Shown here one piece after another: positions 1 through 5,628 of a stretch of 6,730 nucleotides of DNA. Under the pieces are notes generated by a model, which did not search any database, was not told the origin of the DNA, and worked only from the letters and a program-made list of their open reading frames with translations. This DNA is from Thermogutta sp. (lineage in GTDB: Bacteria > Planctomycetota > Planctomycetia > Pirellulales > Thermoguttaceae): assembly GCA_012798155.1 (NCBI GenBank), contig JAAZNR010000739.1, positions 1-6,730 of the forward strand. The letters are read 5' to 3'. How positions within the stretch are numbered: position 1 is the stretch's first letter; each line of letters begins with the position of its first letter. Both the position numbers and the translations under genes were made by a program.

Positions 1-491
1 CGACCCAATTCGTCACTTGTCTTCGTCACCGAGTCGATCGCCGTGACGAGCCGGTCTTGGAGGTTGGTAAAGACTACGATCGGATCCGGGGGTACGATCC
101 CCTGCATCACGTCGCCCTCACGGACGGGATCCGAGGGCGCGTTCGGATCCGGCGAGCGGGCGAATTCCAACATCGGGTCGCCCAAAATCGCGCGATTCAA
201 TCGGCACACCTCGTTACGCCGCAGGAGGTACCGCCGCTCAATCCGGGCCGTCACGAGAACCTCGCCCTCCGGCGTCAATTTGACTTCCGTCACGCGTCCG
301 ATCACGATCCCGCTCTTTCGTAAAGGGGTGCGTTCGGCCACGCCGGGGGCCTCCGCGAACTTGATGTAGATGGTGTATTCGGAGGGGAATGGCCAACGCC
401 ACTCCCCGAAGGTAACGACCAGAATGGCGGCGATCATGATGCTGGCCAGCACCATCACGCCGATCCGGAATTGCATGAGCCGTTCATCCAT
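1..491 (-). CDS. mlaD: MlaD-like MCE-domain protein, 3' end outside window
   Basis: This is the substrate-binding subunit of an Mla-type lipid ABC transporter: one membrane anchor and a periplasmic MCE domain that forms a ring for hydrophobic ligands. Only the first 163 residues are visible; the gene runs off the left edge. Residues 9-28 form a hydrophobic helix (RIGVMVLASIMIAAILVV). Residues 39-113 match the MCE fold: a first strand YTIYIKF, then the PLRKSGIVIGRV segment that corresponds to the usual 'G.pVr..GV.vGrV' of the family, and later an ILGDPMLEF segment matching 'GllG..yiei'. The start is ATG at 491, with AAGGAG nine bases upstream. It overlaps the ATPase stop by 8 bp (ATGGATGA), so translational coupling is likely. 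An MCE domain near the N terminus with more sequence after it fits MlaD-like proteins with a helical C-terminal part, but that part is not visible. The family is clear; the mlaD symbol is by analogy with Escherichia coli. Confidence 0.9.
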   Translation of the reverse strand, partial: MDERLMQFRIGVMVLASIMIAAILVVTFGEWRWPFPSEYTIYIKFAEAPGVAERTPLRKSGIVIGRVTEVKLTPEGEVLVTARIERRYLLRRNEVCRLNRAILGDPMLEFARSPDPNAPSDPVREGDVMQGIVPPDPIVVFTNLQDRLVTAIDSVTKTSDELG

Positions 492-1350
492 GGCCGGCTT
501 CTCCTTGGGCATTTTGTAGGCGGCGCATTTCCATGAGCCGCTCGCCCGCCTCCCCGCGGACGAACTGAATCACGCGGATGTCGGCCGCCTCCTCGATCGC
601 CCGCGGCGGGCCGTCGTACAGGATTTGCCCTTCCCCAACCTCCAAGCGAGACAACGGGTATAGCATCACGACGCGATCCGCCACCTTGACGGCCGTCCGC
701 ATGTCGTGCGTTACGATAATGCCGGTCACGGAGTGCGCCGCACGGGTCCTCAGCATCAGCTCGTTGATCACGTCGCTCATGATCGGATCCAAGCCGGTCG
801 TCGGCTCATCGTAGAGCATGACCTCCGGCTCGAGTGCCAAGGCGCGGGCCAGCCCCACCCGTTTCCGCATTCCGCCCGACAACTCCCCCGGCTTTTTCGT
901 CAGGACCGATTCCGGCAGTCCCACTTCCGCCAAACGGCGGAGCACGACCTCGGCGATCTGCTCCCGGCTCATGGCGGTATGCTGCCGCAGGGGAAAAGCA
1001 ATGTTTTCCCCGATCGTCATGCTGTCGAAGAGGGCGGCCTGCTGGAAGACGAAACCGAAGCGGGTCCGCTGCCTCGCCAATTCGGCCGCCGGCAATTCCA
1101 GGAGATTCCGGCCGTCGAAGAGCACGCGTCCCCTGGTGGGCCGCTGCAAGCCCACGATCGTCTTCAACAAGACCGTCTTTCCGCAGCCGCTCTCACCGAG
1201 GATCGCGACCGTTTCCCCCCGCCTGATGTTCAGATGGATGTCGCGGAGCACCGTTTGCCGGCCGAAGCGGACGTGCAACCCTTCGATTCGCAGCAAGGGC
1301 GAATCGCCCTCGGCCGACGTCGTTGTGGCCTCCGCCGTGGACACCGCCAT
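484..1350 (-). CDS. mlaF: MlaF-like ABC transporter ATP-binding protein
   Basis: This is the cytoplasmic ATPase that powers the MlaE permease beside it. In its 288 residues all nucleotide-binding motifs are intact: Walker A GESGCGKT at 52-59, Q-loop around Q103-Q104 (FVFQQAALFDSMT), signature LSGGM at 157-161, Walker B VMLYDEPT with D181 and E182, D-loop GLD at 186-188, and switch histidine H215 in IIVTHD. The FQ.aALFDS.T..EN..FPL pattern is typical of the Mla/MCE ATPase group. A short extension (residues 1-19, rich in Ala, Ser and Thr) precedes the fold, and about 25 residues at the C terminus (GEAGERLMEMRRLQ) follow it. The start is ATG at 1350, with purine-rich AGGAGAGGG 12-20 bases upstream, slightly far. 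It begins 54 bp after the permease stop and overlaps the MCE gene by 8 bp, so the three are probably one operon. An alternative reading as a general multidrug ATPase is unlikely given the neighbours. Confidence 0.95.
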   Translation of the reverse strand: MAVSTAEATTTSAEGDSPLLRIEGLHVRFGRQTVLRDIHLNIRRGETVAILGESGCGKTVLLKTIVGLQRPTRGRVLFDGRNLLELPAAELARQRTRFGFVFQQAALFDSMTIGENIAFPLRQHTAMSREQIAEVVLRRLAEVGLPESVLTKKPGELSGGMRKRVGLARALALEPEVMLYDEPTTGLDPIMSDVINELMLRTRAAHSVTGIIVTHDMRTAVKVADRVVMLYPLSRLEVGEGQILYDGPPRAIEEAADIRVIQFVRGEAGERLMEMRRLQNAQGEAGHG

Positions 1351-1404
1351 GCGTCAGCAAGCCCTCTCCTATCAAAACTCATGGGCGGGCAGGCCTCGCG
1401 CTCC

Positions 1405-2283
1405 TTAGACCAAACGGGGAGCCGTGGACCAAAGCATGCCGTAAATCCCCTCCAGAATGATCCCCAAAACCAAATCCAGCAAGAGAATCGCCACAAAGGA
1501 ATGGACGAAGGCGTAGGTGGCGGCGCGGCCCACCCCCTCCGCGCCCGGCTCGCAGTGAAAGCCGTGGTGGCAGGCGATCACGGCGATGGACGCCCCGAAG
1601 AAGAGCGTTTTCGCCGTCCCGGCCCCCAAATCGAAAAGTCCCACGTACTCCGCCGAGTTTTGCAGATAATAATACGCGTCGATATTGAGGATGTGGATGC
1701 TGTAGAAATAGCCTCCCATTACGCCCATGAAGTCGGCCATCAACGTCAGCGCGGGGATCAGGAACAGGCAGGCCAGGAACCGCGGGACCACCAAATAGTG
1801 AATAGGGTCGGCTCCCATCACGGTCAGGGCGTCGATCTGCTCGGTGACTCGCATGGTCCCCAATTCCGCGGCCATGGCACTTCCCACGCGGCCGGCCAAC
1901 ATGGTCGCGGCCAAGACCGGCCCCAACTCGCGGACCACCGACATGTTGATCACCGCCCCCAGCCGCGTCTCCAAATTGAGCATCTTGAATTGGGCGTAAC
2001 TCTGGACGGCCAATACCATCCCGATAAACATGCCGGTCATTGCGACCACGGGCAGACTCAAGACGCCGATATGATAGAAATTCCAAAGGATCGTCTCGCG
2101 CTGCGGTCGCTTGCTGAGGAGCCACCGGAACATGCGGCCGGCAAAGATCGAGAGGCTTCCCAACGCGACCAGCCATTCCATGGTCCGATCCCCGACGTCC
2201 GCCACCCATTGGGCGAGATCGTTGACCAGGGAGCCTGGCGCACCGGGCAAACCGTCTTTGCCGACCTGCGTTCCGGAACTCAT
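1405..2283 (-). CDS. mlaE: MlaE-like ABC transporter permease
   Basis: This is the inner-membrane permease of the Mla/MCE lipid transporter and is expected to act as a dimer with two ATPases and an MCE ring. It has 292 residues, a little longer than the about 260 usual for MlaE because of roughly 35 polar N-terminal residues before the first hydrophobic stretch. Family landmarks are clear: the amphipathic N-terminal segment, a membrane helix at about 73-97, the conserved core RELGPVLAATMLAGRVGSAM at 118-137 followed by AAELGTMRVTEQIDAL at 138-153, helices near 165-192, and the C-terminal HHGF..EPGAEGVGRAAT segment at 239-256 followed by a final helix at 259-286. The start is ATG at 2283; the upstream purine stretch GAGGAAACGAGG supports it. 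It is the first gene of the mlaE-mlaF-mlaD series and follows a 389-bp spacer, so the operon promoter should lie in that spacer. No truncation or missing motif is seen. Confidence 0.94.
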   Translation of the reverse strand: MSSGTQVGKDGLPGAPGSLVNDLAQWVADVGDRTMEWLVALGSLSIFAGRMFRWLLSKRPQRETILWNFYHIGVLSLPVVAMTGMFIGMVLAVQSYAQFKMLNLETRLGAVINMSVVRELGPVLAATMLAGRVGSAMAAELGTMRVTEQIDALTVMGADPIHYLVVPRFLACLFLIPALTLMADFMGVMGGYFYSIHILNIDAYYYLQNSAEYVGLFDLGAGTAKTLFFGASIAVIACHHGFHCEPGAEGVGRAATYAFVHSFVAILLLDLVLGIILEGIYGMLWSTAPRLV

Positions 2284-2409
2284 GGGGCCTCGTTTCCTCG
2301 GTACGTCGCGAGCGAACCACCTGCGTTAGGTCGTGCCTCCTGCGTCACCCGCCCACACGGCACGCCCTAATTTTACTGCGCAGGATGGCCGAAACCGGTT
2401 TACCGATCT

Positions 2410-2433
2410 TACGCAGACTCACAAGACTGCGTA
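2410..2433 (-). promoter_or_regulatory. 24-bp dyad / stem-loop in mlaE leader
   Basis: TACGCAG (2410-2416) and CTGCGTA (2427-2433) are perfect 7-bp inverted arms. Inside them, after one A-A mismatch, two more pairs close a four-base loop. The dyad sits 127 bp upstream of the mlaE start. No T-run follows on either strand, so it is not an intrinsic terminator. It could be an operator or an RNA structure in the leader. The structure is read directly; the role is inference. Confidence 0.4.
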
Positions 2434-2448
2434 TCCCAGTTTTCCCAT
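2419..2448 (-). CDS. Possible 9-codon leader ORF before mlaE
   Basis: A minus-strand ATG at 2448 opens a 9-codon frame, MGKLGYAVL, ending in TGA at 2421-2419. AGGA lies seven bases upstream (2459-2456), a good ribosome-binding distance. The last codons run into the left arm of the 24-bp dyad as read on the minus strand, and the stop lies in its inner part. That geometry resembles leader peptides of attenuators. The peptide shows no run of one amino acid and no terminator hairpin is seen, so chance is quite possible. I recognise no homologue. Confidence 0.2.
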   Translation of the reverse strand: MGKLGYAVL

Positions 2449-2483
2449 GTTCTTATCCTGTGTAGTAAAACTAAGCGCAGCAT

Positions 2484-2498
2484 GTGCCGAATCGGCAC
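2484..2498. promoter_or_regulatory. 15-bp perfect palindrome, candidate operator
   Basis: GTGCCGA and TCGGCAC are perfect 7-bp arms around a single central A. The spacing is too tight for an RNA hairpin of full length but suits a dimeric DNA-binding protein. It lies about 200 bp before mlaE within the AT-richer spacer. No regulator gene is present in the window to pair with it. Confidence 0.3.
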
Positions 2499-2578
2499 GT
2501 TCTACCGAGTCATACTTCGTCGTCTCCGCCGGTGCGACTTGAACCAATCGCAGGAGAATAATCGGATAACGCGAATAA

Positions 2579-2618
2579 GCAATCTAAACAATCTAGGATA
2601 AGATTGCCGGTGCAATCT
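2579..2618. repeat. CAATCT repeat cluster beyond the SDR gene
   Basis: CAATCT occurs three times in direct orientation (2580-2585, 2589-2594, 2613-2618) and once inverted as AGATTG (2601-2606). The first and inverted copies make a 7-bp inverted repeat, GCAATCT/AGATTGC, with 15 bases between. The cluster is 55 bp past the SDR stop. It could be a protein-binding site or a weak transcript-end structure; the minus-strand side of the stem is followed only by TTATTCG, which is poor for a terminator. Confidence 0.3.
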
Positions 2619-2672
2619 ACAAGCAGGCGTTCAGACCCTCATTCAGGGACGCCGAAGCATGGAAGAGTTCGC

Positions 2673-3401
2673 TCAAGCGTATTCCTGGTAGAGCGGGGTC
2701 ATGATGACCTCCCAGACGTGCGCTCGGGGAGGCAATTCCGCGATCGTCGCCACAATTTGAGCGATATCCTCGCCCTGGAGCATCGCCGCGCGGCGCTCTT
2801 CGGGGACCGGCGTCGGCCGCTGTTCCAGGATCGGCGTATTGACCTCGCCGGGGCAGATGTTCGTTACCCGAATCCCGTTCTTCCTCTCCTCCAGTCCCAC
2901 GGCATGGCTGAGTGCCGTCAACGCGAATTTCGAGGCGCAGTAAGCGCTTCCCGCCAGCTCCAGCACCCGTTTGCCGGAGATCGAGGAAATGTTGACGATG
3001 AGGCCGTCCCGCGCCGCTCGCATCCCGGGCAAGACCGCCCGAATGCAGTTGTACGCCCCGGTCGCGTTGACGGTCAGGACGCGGTCCCAATCCTCGGGGG
3101 CCAACTCCGCCATGCTCCGGCGGACGACATTGATCCCTGCCGCGTGAACGAGGATCGCAATCCCGCCCAATTGCCGGGTGACGGCCTCGACGACCCGTTC
3201 CACGGCGACACGGTCGGCGACGTCGCAGGGGAAAGGATGCAGGGGCCTGTCGGGAACGGCCGACGCCGCGGCGCGGAGCTTCTCCGCCGTTCTGCCGACG
3301 ATGGCGACTCGGGCGCCCCGGTCGGCCAAACATCGAGCGACGGCCAAGCCGATCCCACTCCCTCCCCCCGTCACCAACACCGTCTTGTCTTGAAGAGTCA
3401 T
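2673..3401 (-). CDS. Short-chain dehydrogenase/reductase (SDR), classical type
   Basis: This is a cytoplasmic NAD(P)-dependent oxidoreductase of 242 residues, the normal length for classical SDRs. The Rossmann motif TGGGSGIG is at 11-18, the adenine-pocket D60-V61 follows strand 3, HAAG at 86-89 stands where NNAG is usual, N112 (VNATG) and the catalytic serine in NISSISG (S139 or S140) come next, and Y154-x3-K158 (YCASK) completes the active site. A PGEVNTP loop is at 184-190. The residue after strand 2 is R37 (VGRTAEKL), which leans towards NADP use; this is inference. I start at ATG 3401 because AAGGAG lies nine bases upstream; an in-frame GTG at 3464 would add 21 residues before the fold with no comparable site. 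The substrate cannot be told. It follows the DUF1080 gene after 85 bp, so it may share its transcript and could interconvert a hydroxyl and a keto sugar or an unrelated alcohol. Confidence 0.92.
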   Translation of the reverse strand: MTLQDKTVLVTGGGSGIGLAVARCLADRGARVAIVGRTAEKLRAAASAVPDRPLHPFPCDVADRVAVERVVEAVTRQLGGIAILVHAAGINVVRRSMAELAPEDWDRVLTVNATGAYNCIRAVLPGMRAARDGLIVNISSISGKRVLELAGSAYCASKFALTALSHAVGLEERKNGIRVTNICPGEVNTPILEQRPTPVPEERRAAMLQGEDIAQIVATIAELPPRAHVWEVIMTPLYQEYA

Positions 3402-3410
3402 CGCCGCCGG

Positions 3411-3416
3411 CTCCTT
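3411..3416 (-). promoter_or_regulatory. Ribosome-binding site fixing the SDR start
   Basis: The minus strand reads AAGGAG nine bases before ATG at 3401. It decides the start in favour of this ATG over the upstream in-frame GTG at 3464. Confidence 0.75.
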
Positions 3417-3486
3417 CTCCGGGCTTGATTGCACCGCTTGGCGAAACACCGCAACGGCCCCCACCCGACCGCGGCCGAGGCCTCGG

Positions 3487-4257
3487 TCAGCGGCACCGGG
3501 CGCGGCTTCGCAAGCGGGCGACCCATCGGCCGAGGATGCCGCACCGCTTGGCGGGCACGCTCGCCAATGCGGTCAGATCGCGAATCCAGACGTTGCGAAA
3601 CTCCACCAGATGCCCGTGGTTCTGTACCGAAATATAGCCGCACAGCGGCTTGTCGCGAAGCTCCTCGATCTTGCTCTGATCGACGTCTTGAACCAACTCC
3701 CCATTGAGGATCACGCGAATCCTCGGGCCGCGGGCCGTGATCTCCACCACGTTCCACTCGCCCGCCGGTTTGATCGCGTTCTTCCGCGGCGCCACGTACC
3801 GATACAGCGACATGCTGGAGTGGACGTCCGGCGCCTTGCCCGCGTCATCGAAGATTTGGACTTCGAACCCGGATATCGAGGGTCGCGTGTCGGACTTCTT
3901 GGGATCGTATTTTTCGCCGCGAATGCCGATTCCGCTATTGCAGTTGGGCGACATCCGGAACTCGAGGTGCAGCGTAAAATCGCAGAAGACGCGGTCGAAG
4001 CGGAGGAATCCGAAGCCTTTGCCCGCGCAGACGATCTTGCCGTCCTCCACGAACCAATTGGGCTTTTCCTGCTCGCCGTCCTTATAGGTCGCGGGGCCTT
4101 CGACCACCCAGCCGGAGAGGTCGGAGCCGTTGAAAATCGCCTGCCAAGCGGGCCGGCCGGGCCGAACGCAGCGCGGCCTGGCCTCGGAAAGCGTCCCCCA
4201 CAGCAAAGTGCCCACACACGCCGAGAACGTTATCCCCAACCAAATCACATGCTTCAC
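3487..4257 (-). CDS. Secreted DUF1080 (3-keto-disaccharide hydrolase-like) protein
   Basis: This is an exported protein of the DUF1080 family (3-keto-disaccharide hydrolase domain, concanavalin-like beta-sandwich), which is greatly expanded in planctomycetes. Characterised relatives act on 3-keto sugars or glycosides; the substrate here is unknown. The first 26 residues are a Sec signal: K2, a hydrophobic core (VIWLGITFSACVGTLLW) and a likely cut after S-E-A26. The domain then runs from about 38 to 227: the hallmark FNGSDLSGW at 42-50, NWFVEDGKIVCAG, NSGIGIRG at 107-114, FEVQIFDD at 131-138, GEWNVVEI at 166-173, ILNGE at 183-187, GYISVQNHG at 207-215 and VEFRNVWIRDL at 218-228. After it comes an unusual tail of about 28 residues rich in Arg and Cys. 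The start codon is GTG at 4257, supported by AAGGAT seven bases upstream. The Tat-exported TIM-barrel gene precedes it and the SDR gene follows. Family assignment is firm, function only by family. Confidence 0.92.
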   Translation of the reverse strand: MKHVIWLGITFSACVGTLLWGTLSEARPRCVRPGRPAWQAIFNGSDLSGWVVEGPATYKDGEQEKPNWFVEDGKIVCAGKGFGFLRFDRVFCDFTLHLEFRMSPNCNSGIGIRGEKYDPKKSDTRPSISGFEVQIFDDAGKAPDVHSSMSLYRYVAPRKNAIKPAGEWNVVEITARGPRIRVILNGELVQDVDQSKIEELRDKPLCGYISVQNHGHLVEFRNVWIRDLTALASVPAKRCGILGRWVARLRSRARCR

Positions 4258-4264
4258 GGTGCCG

Positions 4265-4270
4265 ATCCTT
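4265..4270 (-). promoter_or_regulatory. Ribosome-binding site for a GTG start
   Basis: AAGGAT on the minus strand is seven bases before GTG at 4257. The signal peptide begins exactly at this GTG (next codons K-H-V-I-W), so site and peptide agree on a non-ATG start. Confidence 0.65.
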
Positions 4271-4292
4271 ATGCTGCAAAACCCAAAAACGC

Positions 4293-4318
4293 AAAAAGCT
4301 TCCCCGCCGACGCTGGGG
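4293..4318 (-). terminator. Terminator-like hairpin between TIM-barrel and DUF1080 genes
   Basis: On the minus strand CCCC-A-GC (4318-4312) pairs with GCGGGG (4307-4302) around a GTCG loop, six GC pairs with one bulged A. Four bases later comes TTTTT (4297-4293), then a second T-run. It lies 126 bp past the TIM-barrel stop and 36 bp before the DUF1080 start. It may end the upstream transcript. If a promoter lies just upstream it would instead sit in the DUF1080 leader and could act as an attenuator. The four-base gap before the T-run and the short stem weaken the call. Confidence 0.4.
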
Positions 4319-4443
4319 CGTTCTCACTTCACTTTAATTCGAATCGCGTCCGAAATCTCCACCCGACCTCGGACCGGCTCGCGGCAACCGCGGTCATGCG
4401 CGGGTGACGGCTTCTCCGGCAGGGACTACACAAGAGACGGCTC

Positions 4444-5523
4444 TCACGCCCGCGCGACGGGCGAGAACCGGCCGCTCCGCGTGATCGTCGCTTGAAGATT
4501 CTTCAACAACCGGACCTCGCGAGAGACCGTCTCGACGGCCTGCTCCGGGGTCAGACCGCCCAGCGCCTCGTTCTCGATGCAGAGGTCGTGGGAGTAGCCC
4601 GCCTTGCGGAGGATGGCAAGCACTCGGCCGAAGTCGATGTCGCCGCGGTCGATCGGACAATGGAACTCGGCATAACGGTATCCCATCGGGCGACGGCGGT
4701 CGCGATCCTCCGGCGGATAGGCGATGCTCTTGCAGTGCGTGTGGAAGGTCCGGGGAGCGAAGGTCTCGTAGATCCCGTAGAGTTCGCTCAAGGGATGACC
4801 GAACCAATAGAAGTTGCCGGTGTCCAGCGTCAAACCCAGATTCGGTGAACCGACCGCGGCGAACAAGCTGTTGAGGAACTCGGGATCGTTGGTCGTGCTC
4901 CCGTGGTTCTCGATCGCCCAGCGTACGCCGGTCTCCGCCGTGGCCAAGGTCACCTTCTTCATCATGTCAGCGGCAAAGGGCGGGAACTCTTCGCGGGAAA
5001 GCCGCCGGGGAACCACGTCGATACGGATGACGGGGATGCCCATCGCTTGAGCCGCCGCCGCGGTCTTGCGGCACCACTCCAGCTCGTCTTCCGGGCGCTC
5101 GTCGAAACGATTGTGCATGCACAGGGCCGTGATCCGCCGGCCCACCTTTTGCAAGGCCTCGCGGAGCTTCGCCTGCCGGTCGCCGTCGGCCAGACCGTGC
5201 GAAATATCGCCCTCGAAGAGATTGGGCAGATTCAATTCCTCCGTAACATCGGATTCCACGCCGTCCACGCCGAAGGCCTCCATTGCCGCCCAGCAGTCGG
5301 CCTTGCCGGTTCGGCAGAGCATCACGTCGCGGCACGTTACGGGCCAGACTTCAGGCGCGGCGTCCGCCGCCGCGGCGATCTCTCGCCTCTCGGCCGCGGC
5401 CGAACCGCCCGCCCATGCCGCGTACGCCGCCGCACCCCACGCCGCGGACCGCGCCCAAAAACCTCGGCGAGAAATACCTCCGGATACGGACCGAGTCGAA
5501 TCCTCAGGGCCCAGGCTCTTCAT
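4444..5523 (-). CDS. Tat-exported sugar phosphate isomerase/epimerase-like TIM-barrel protein
   Basis: This is a xylose-isomerase-like TIM-barrel protein of 359 residues, expected outside the cytoplasm. The N terminus has a twin-arginine signal: SRRGFW at 18-23, a weak hydrophobic region AAWGAAAYAAWAGG and a likely cut near SAAA at 41-44. The barrel runs from about 62 to 343. Candidate metal and active-site residues follow the family pattern: H137 (CMHNRF), E205 with N206-H207 (AIENHG), D234 (LTLDTGN), H261 and H263 with K265 (FHTHCKS), and E317 (LCIENEA). Members isomerise, epimerise, eliminate or hydrate sugars and sugar derivatives; the reaction here cannot be read from sequence. Planctomycetes carry many Tat-exported copies. 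The start is ATG at 5523 with GAGGAA eight bases upstream. It stands 105 bp after the zinc-ribbon gene and 186 bp before the DUF1080 gene. A pairing with DUF1080 recalls 3-keto-glycoside breakdown, where related TIM barrels act on keto sugars; that link is inference. Confidence 0.9.
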   Translation of the reverse strand: MKSLGPEDSTRSVSGGISRRGFWARSAAWGAAAYAAWAGGSAAAERREIAAAADAAPEVWPVTCRDVMLCRTGKADCWAAMEAFGVDGVESDVTEELNLPNLFEGDISHGLADGDRQAKLREALQKVGRRITALCMHNRFDERPEDELEWCRKTAAAAQAMGIPVIRIDVVPRRLSREEFPPFAADMMKKVTLATAETGVRWAIENHGSTTNDPEFLNSLFAAVGSPNLGLTLDTGNFYWFGHPLSELYGIYETFAPRTFHTHCKSIAYPPEDRDRRRPMGYRYAEFHCPIDRGDIDFGRVLAILRKAGYSHDLCIENEALGGLTPEQAVETVSREVRLLKNLQATITRSGRFSPVARA

Positions 5524-5580
5524 GGTTGCGATTCCTCAATCGGAAGGATGGGAGACGGTATCCGCCGTAGACAACCGGAC

Positions 5581-5619
5581 CGGCGCCGAGCCGCCTTTGG
5601 CTTTACCGACTTGGCGCCG
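5581..5619. repeat. GC-rich inverted repeat between zinc-ribbon and TIM-barrel genes
   Basis: CGGCGCC (5581-5587) and GGCGCCG (5613-5619) are perfect 7-bp inverted arms, with a smaller AGCC/GGCT pair nested at 5589-5592 and 5599-5602. It starts 10 bp past the zinc-ribbon stop. There is no T-run on the minus strand, so I do not call a terminator; a transcript-end or mRNA-stabilising structure is possible. Confidence 0.3.
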
Positions 5620-5628
5620 ATTGCCCCA

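Larger units (their letters stand above)
2284..2672. other. Intergenic spacer, probable leader/promoter of mla operon
   Basis: These 389 bp hold no convincing protein gene. Roughly 2370-2620 is visibly richer in A and T than the flanking genes. Because the SDR gene ends on one side and mlaE begins on the other, both on the minus strand, the spacer should contain a stop signal for the first and a promoter for the second. I see no classical hairpin with a T-run after the SDR. A minus-strand TAAAAT at 2375-2370 resembles a -10 box but lacks a good -35 partner, so I do not call a promoter. Four separate items are listed on their own: a cluster of CAATCT repeats, a 15-bp palindrome, a 24-bp dyad and a 9-codon ORF. 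A plus-strand open frame of 69 codons (2333-2542) has no recognisable domain and is not called. Confidence 0.6.

Noticed and set aside
706..2370. 554-codon open frame on the plus strand across mlaF and mlaE
   Set aside because: It is antisense to two genes with intact family motifs. Its translation is rich in His, Arg, Gln and Gly with no domain, as expected from the reverse complement of GC-rich codons.
2370..2375. TAAAAT on the minus strand as a -10 box for mlaE
   Set aside because: No acceptable -35 hexamer lies 16-18 bp upstream, and promoter consensus in this phylum is uncertain.
2333..2542. 69-codon plus-strand frame in the mla upstream spacer
   Set aside because: It has no ribosome-binding site, no domain and a composition not unlike chance. 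It overlaps the palindrome and the leader elements on the other strand.
2604..3428. 274-codon plus-strand open frame opposite the SDR gene
   Set aside because: The minus strand carries every SDR motif in order. The plus-strand product is Arg/Asp/Gly-rich without a recognisable fold.
3402..3464. Upstream GTG start extending the SDR by 21 residues
   Set aside because: The extra residues precede the Rossmann strand and match nothing in the family, whereas ATG at 3401 has AAGGAG at nine bases.
3431..3553. 13-bp direct repeat GCACCGCTTGGCG at 3431-3443 and 3541-3553
   Set aside because: In several kilobases of GC-rich DNA one such match is near chance. One copy lies inside the DUF1080 coding tail and the flanks do not match.
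3610..4407. 265-codon plus-strand open frame opposite the DUF1080 gene
   Set aside because: It is a shadow of the secreted protein gene, with no ribosome-binding site or domain of its own.
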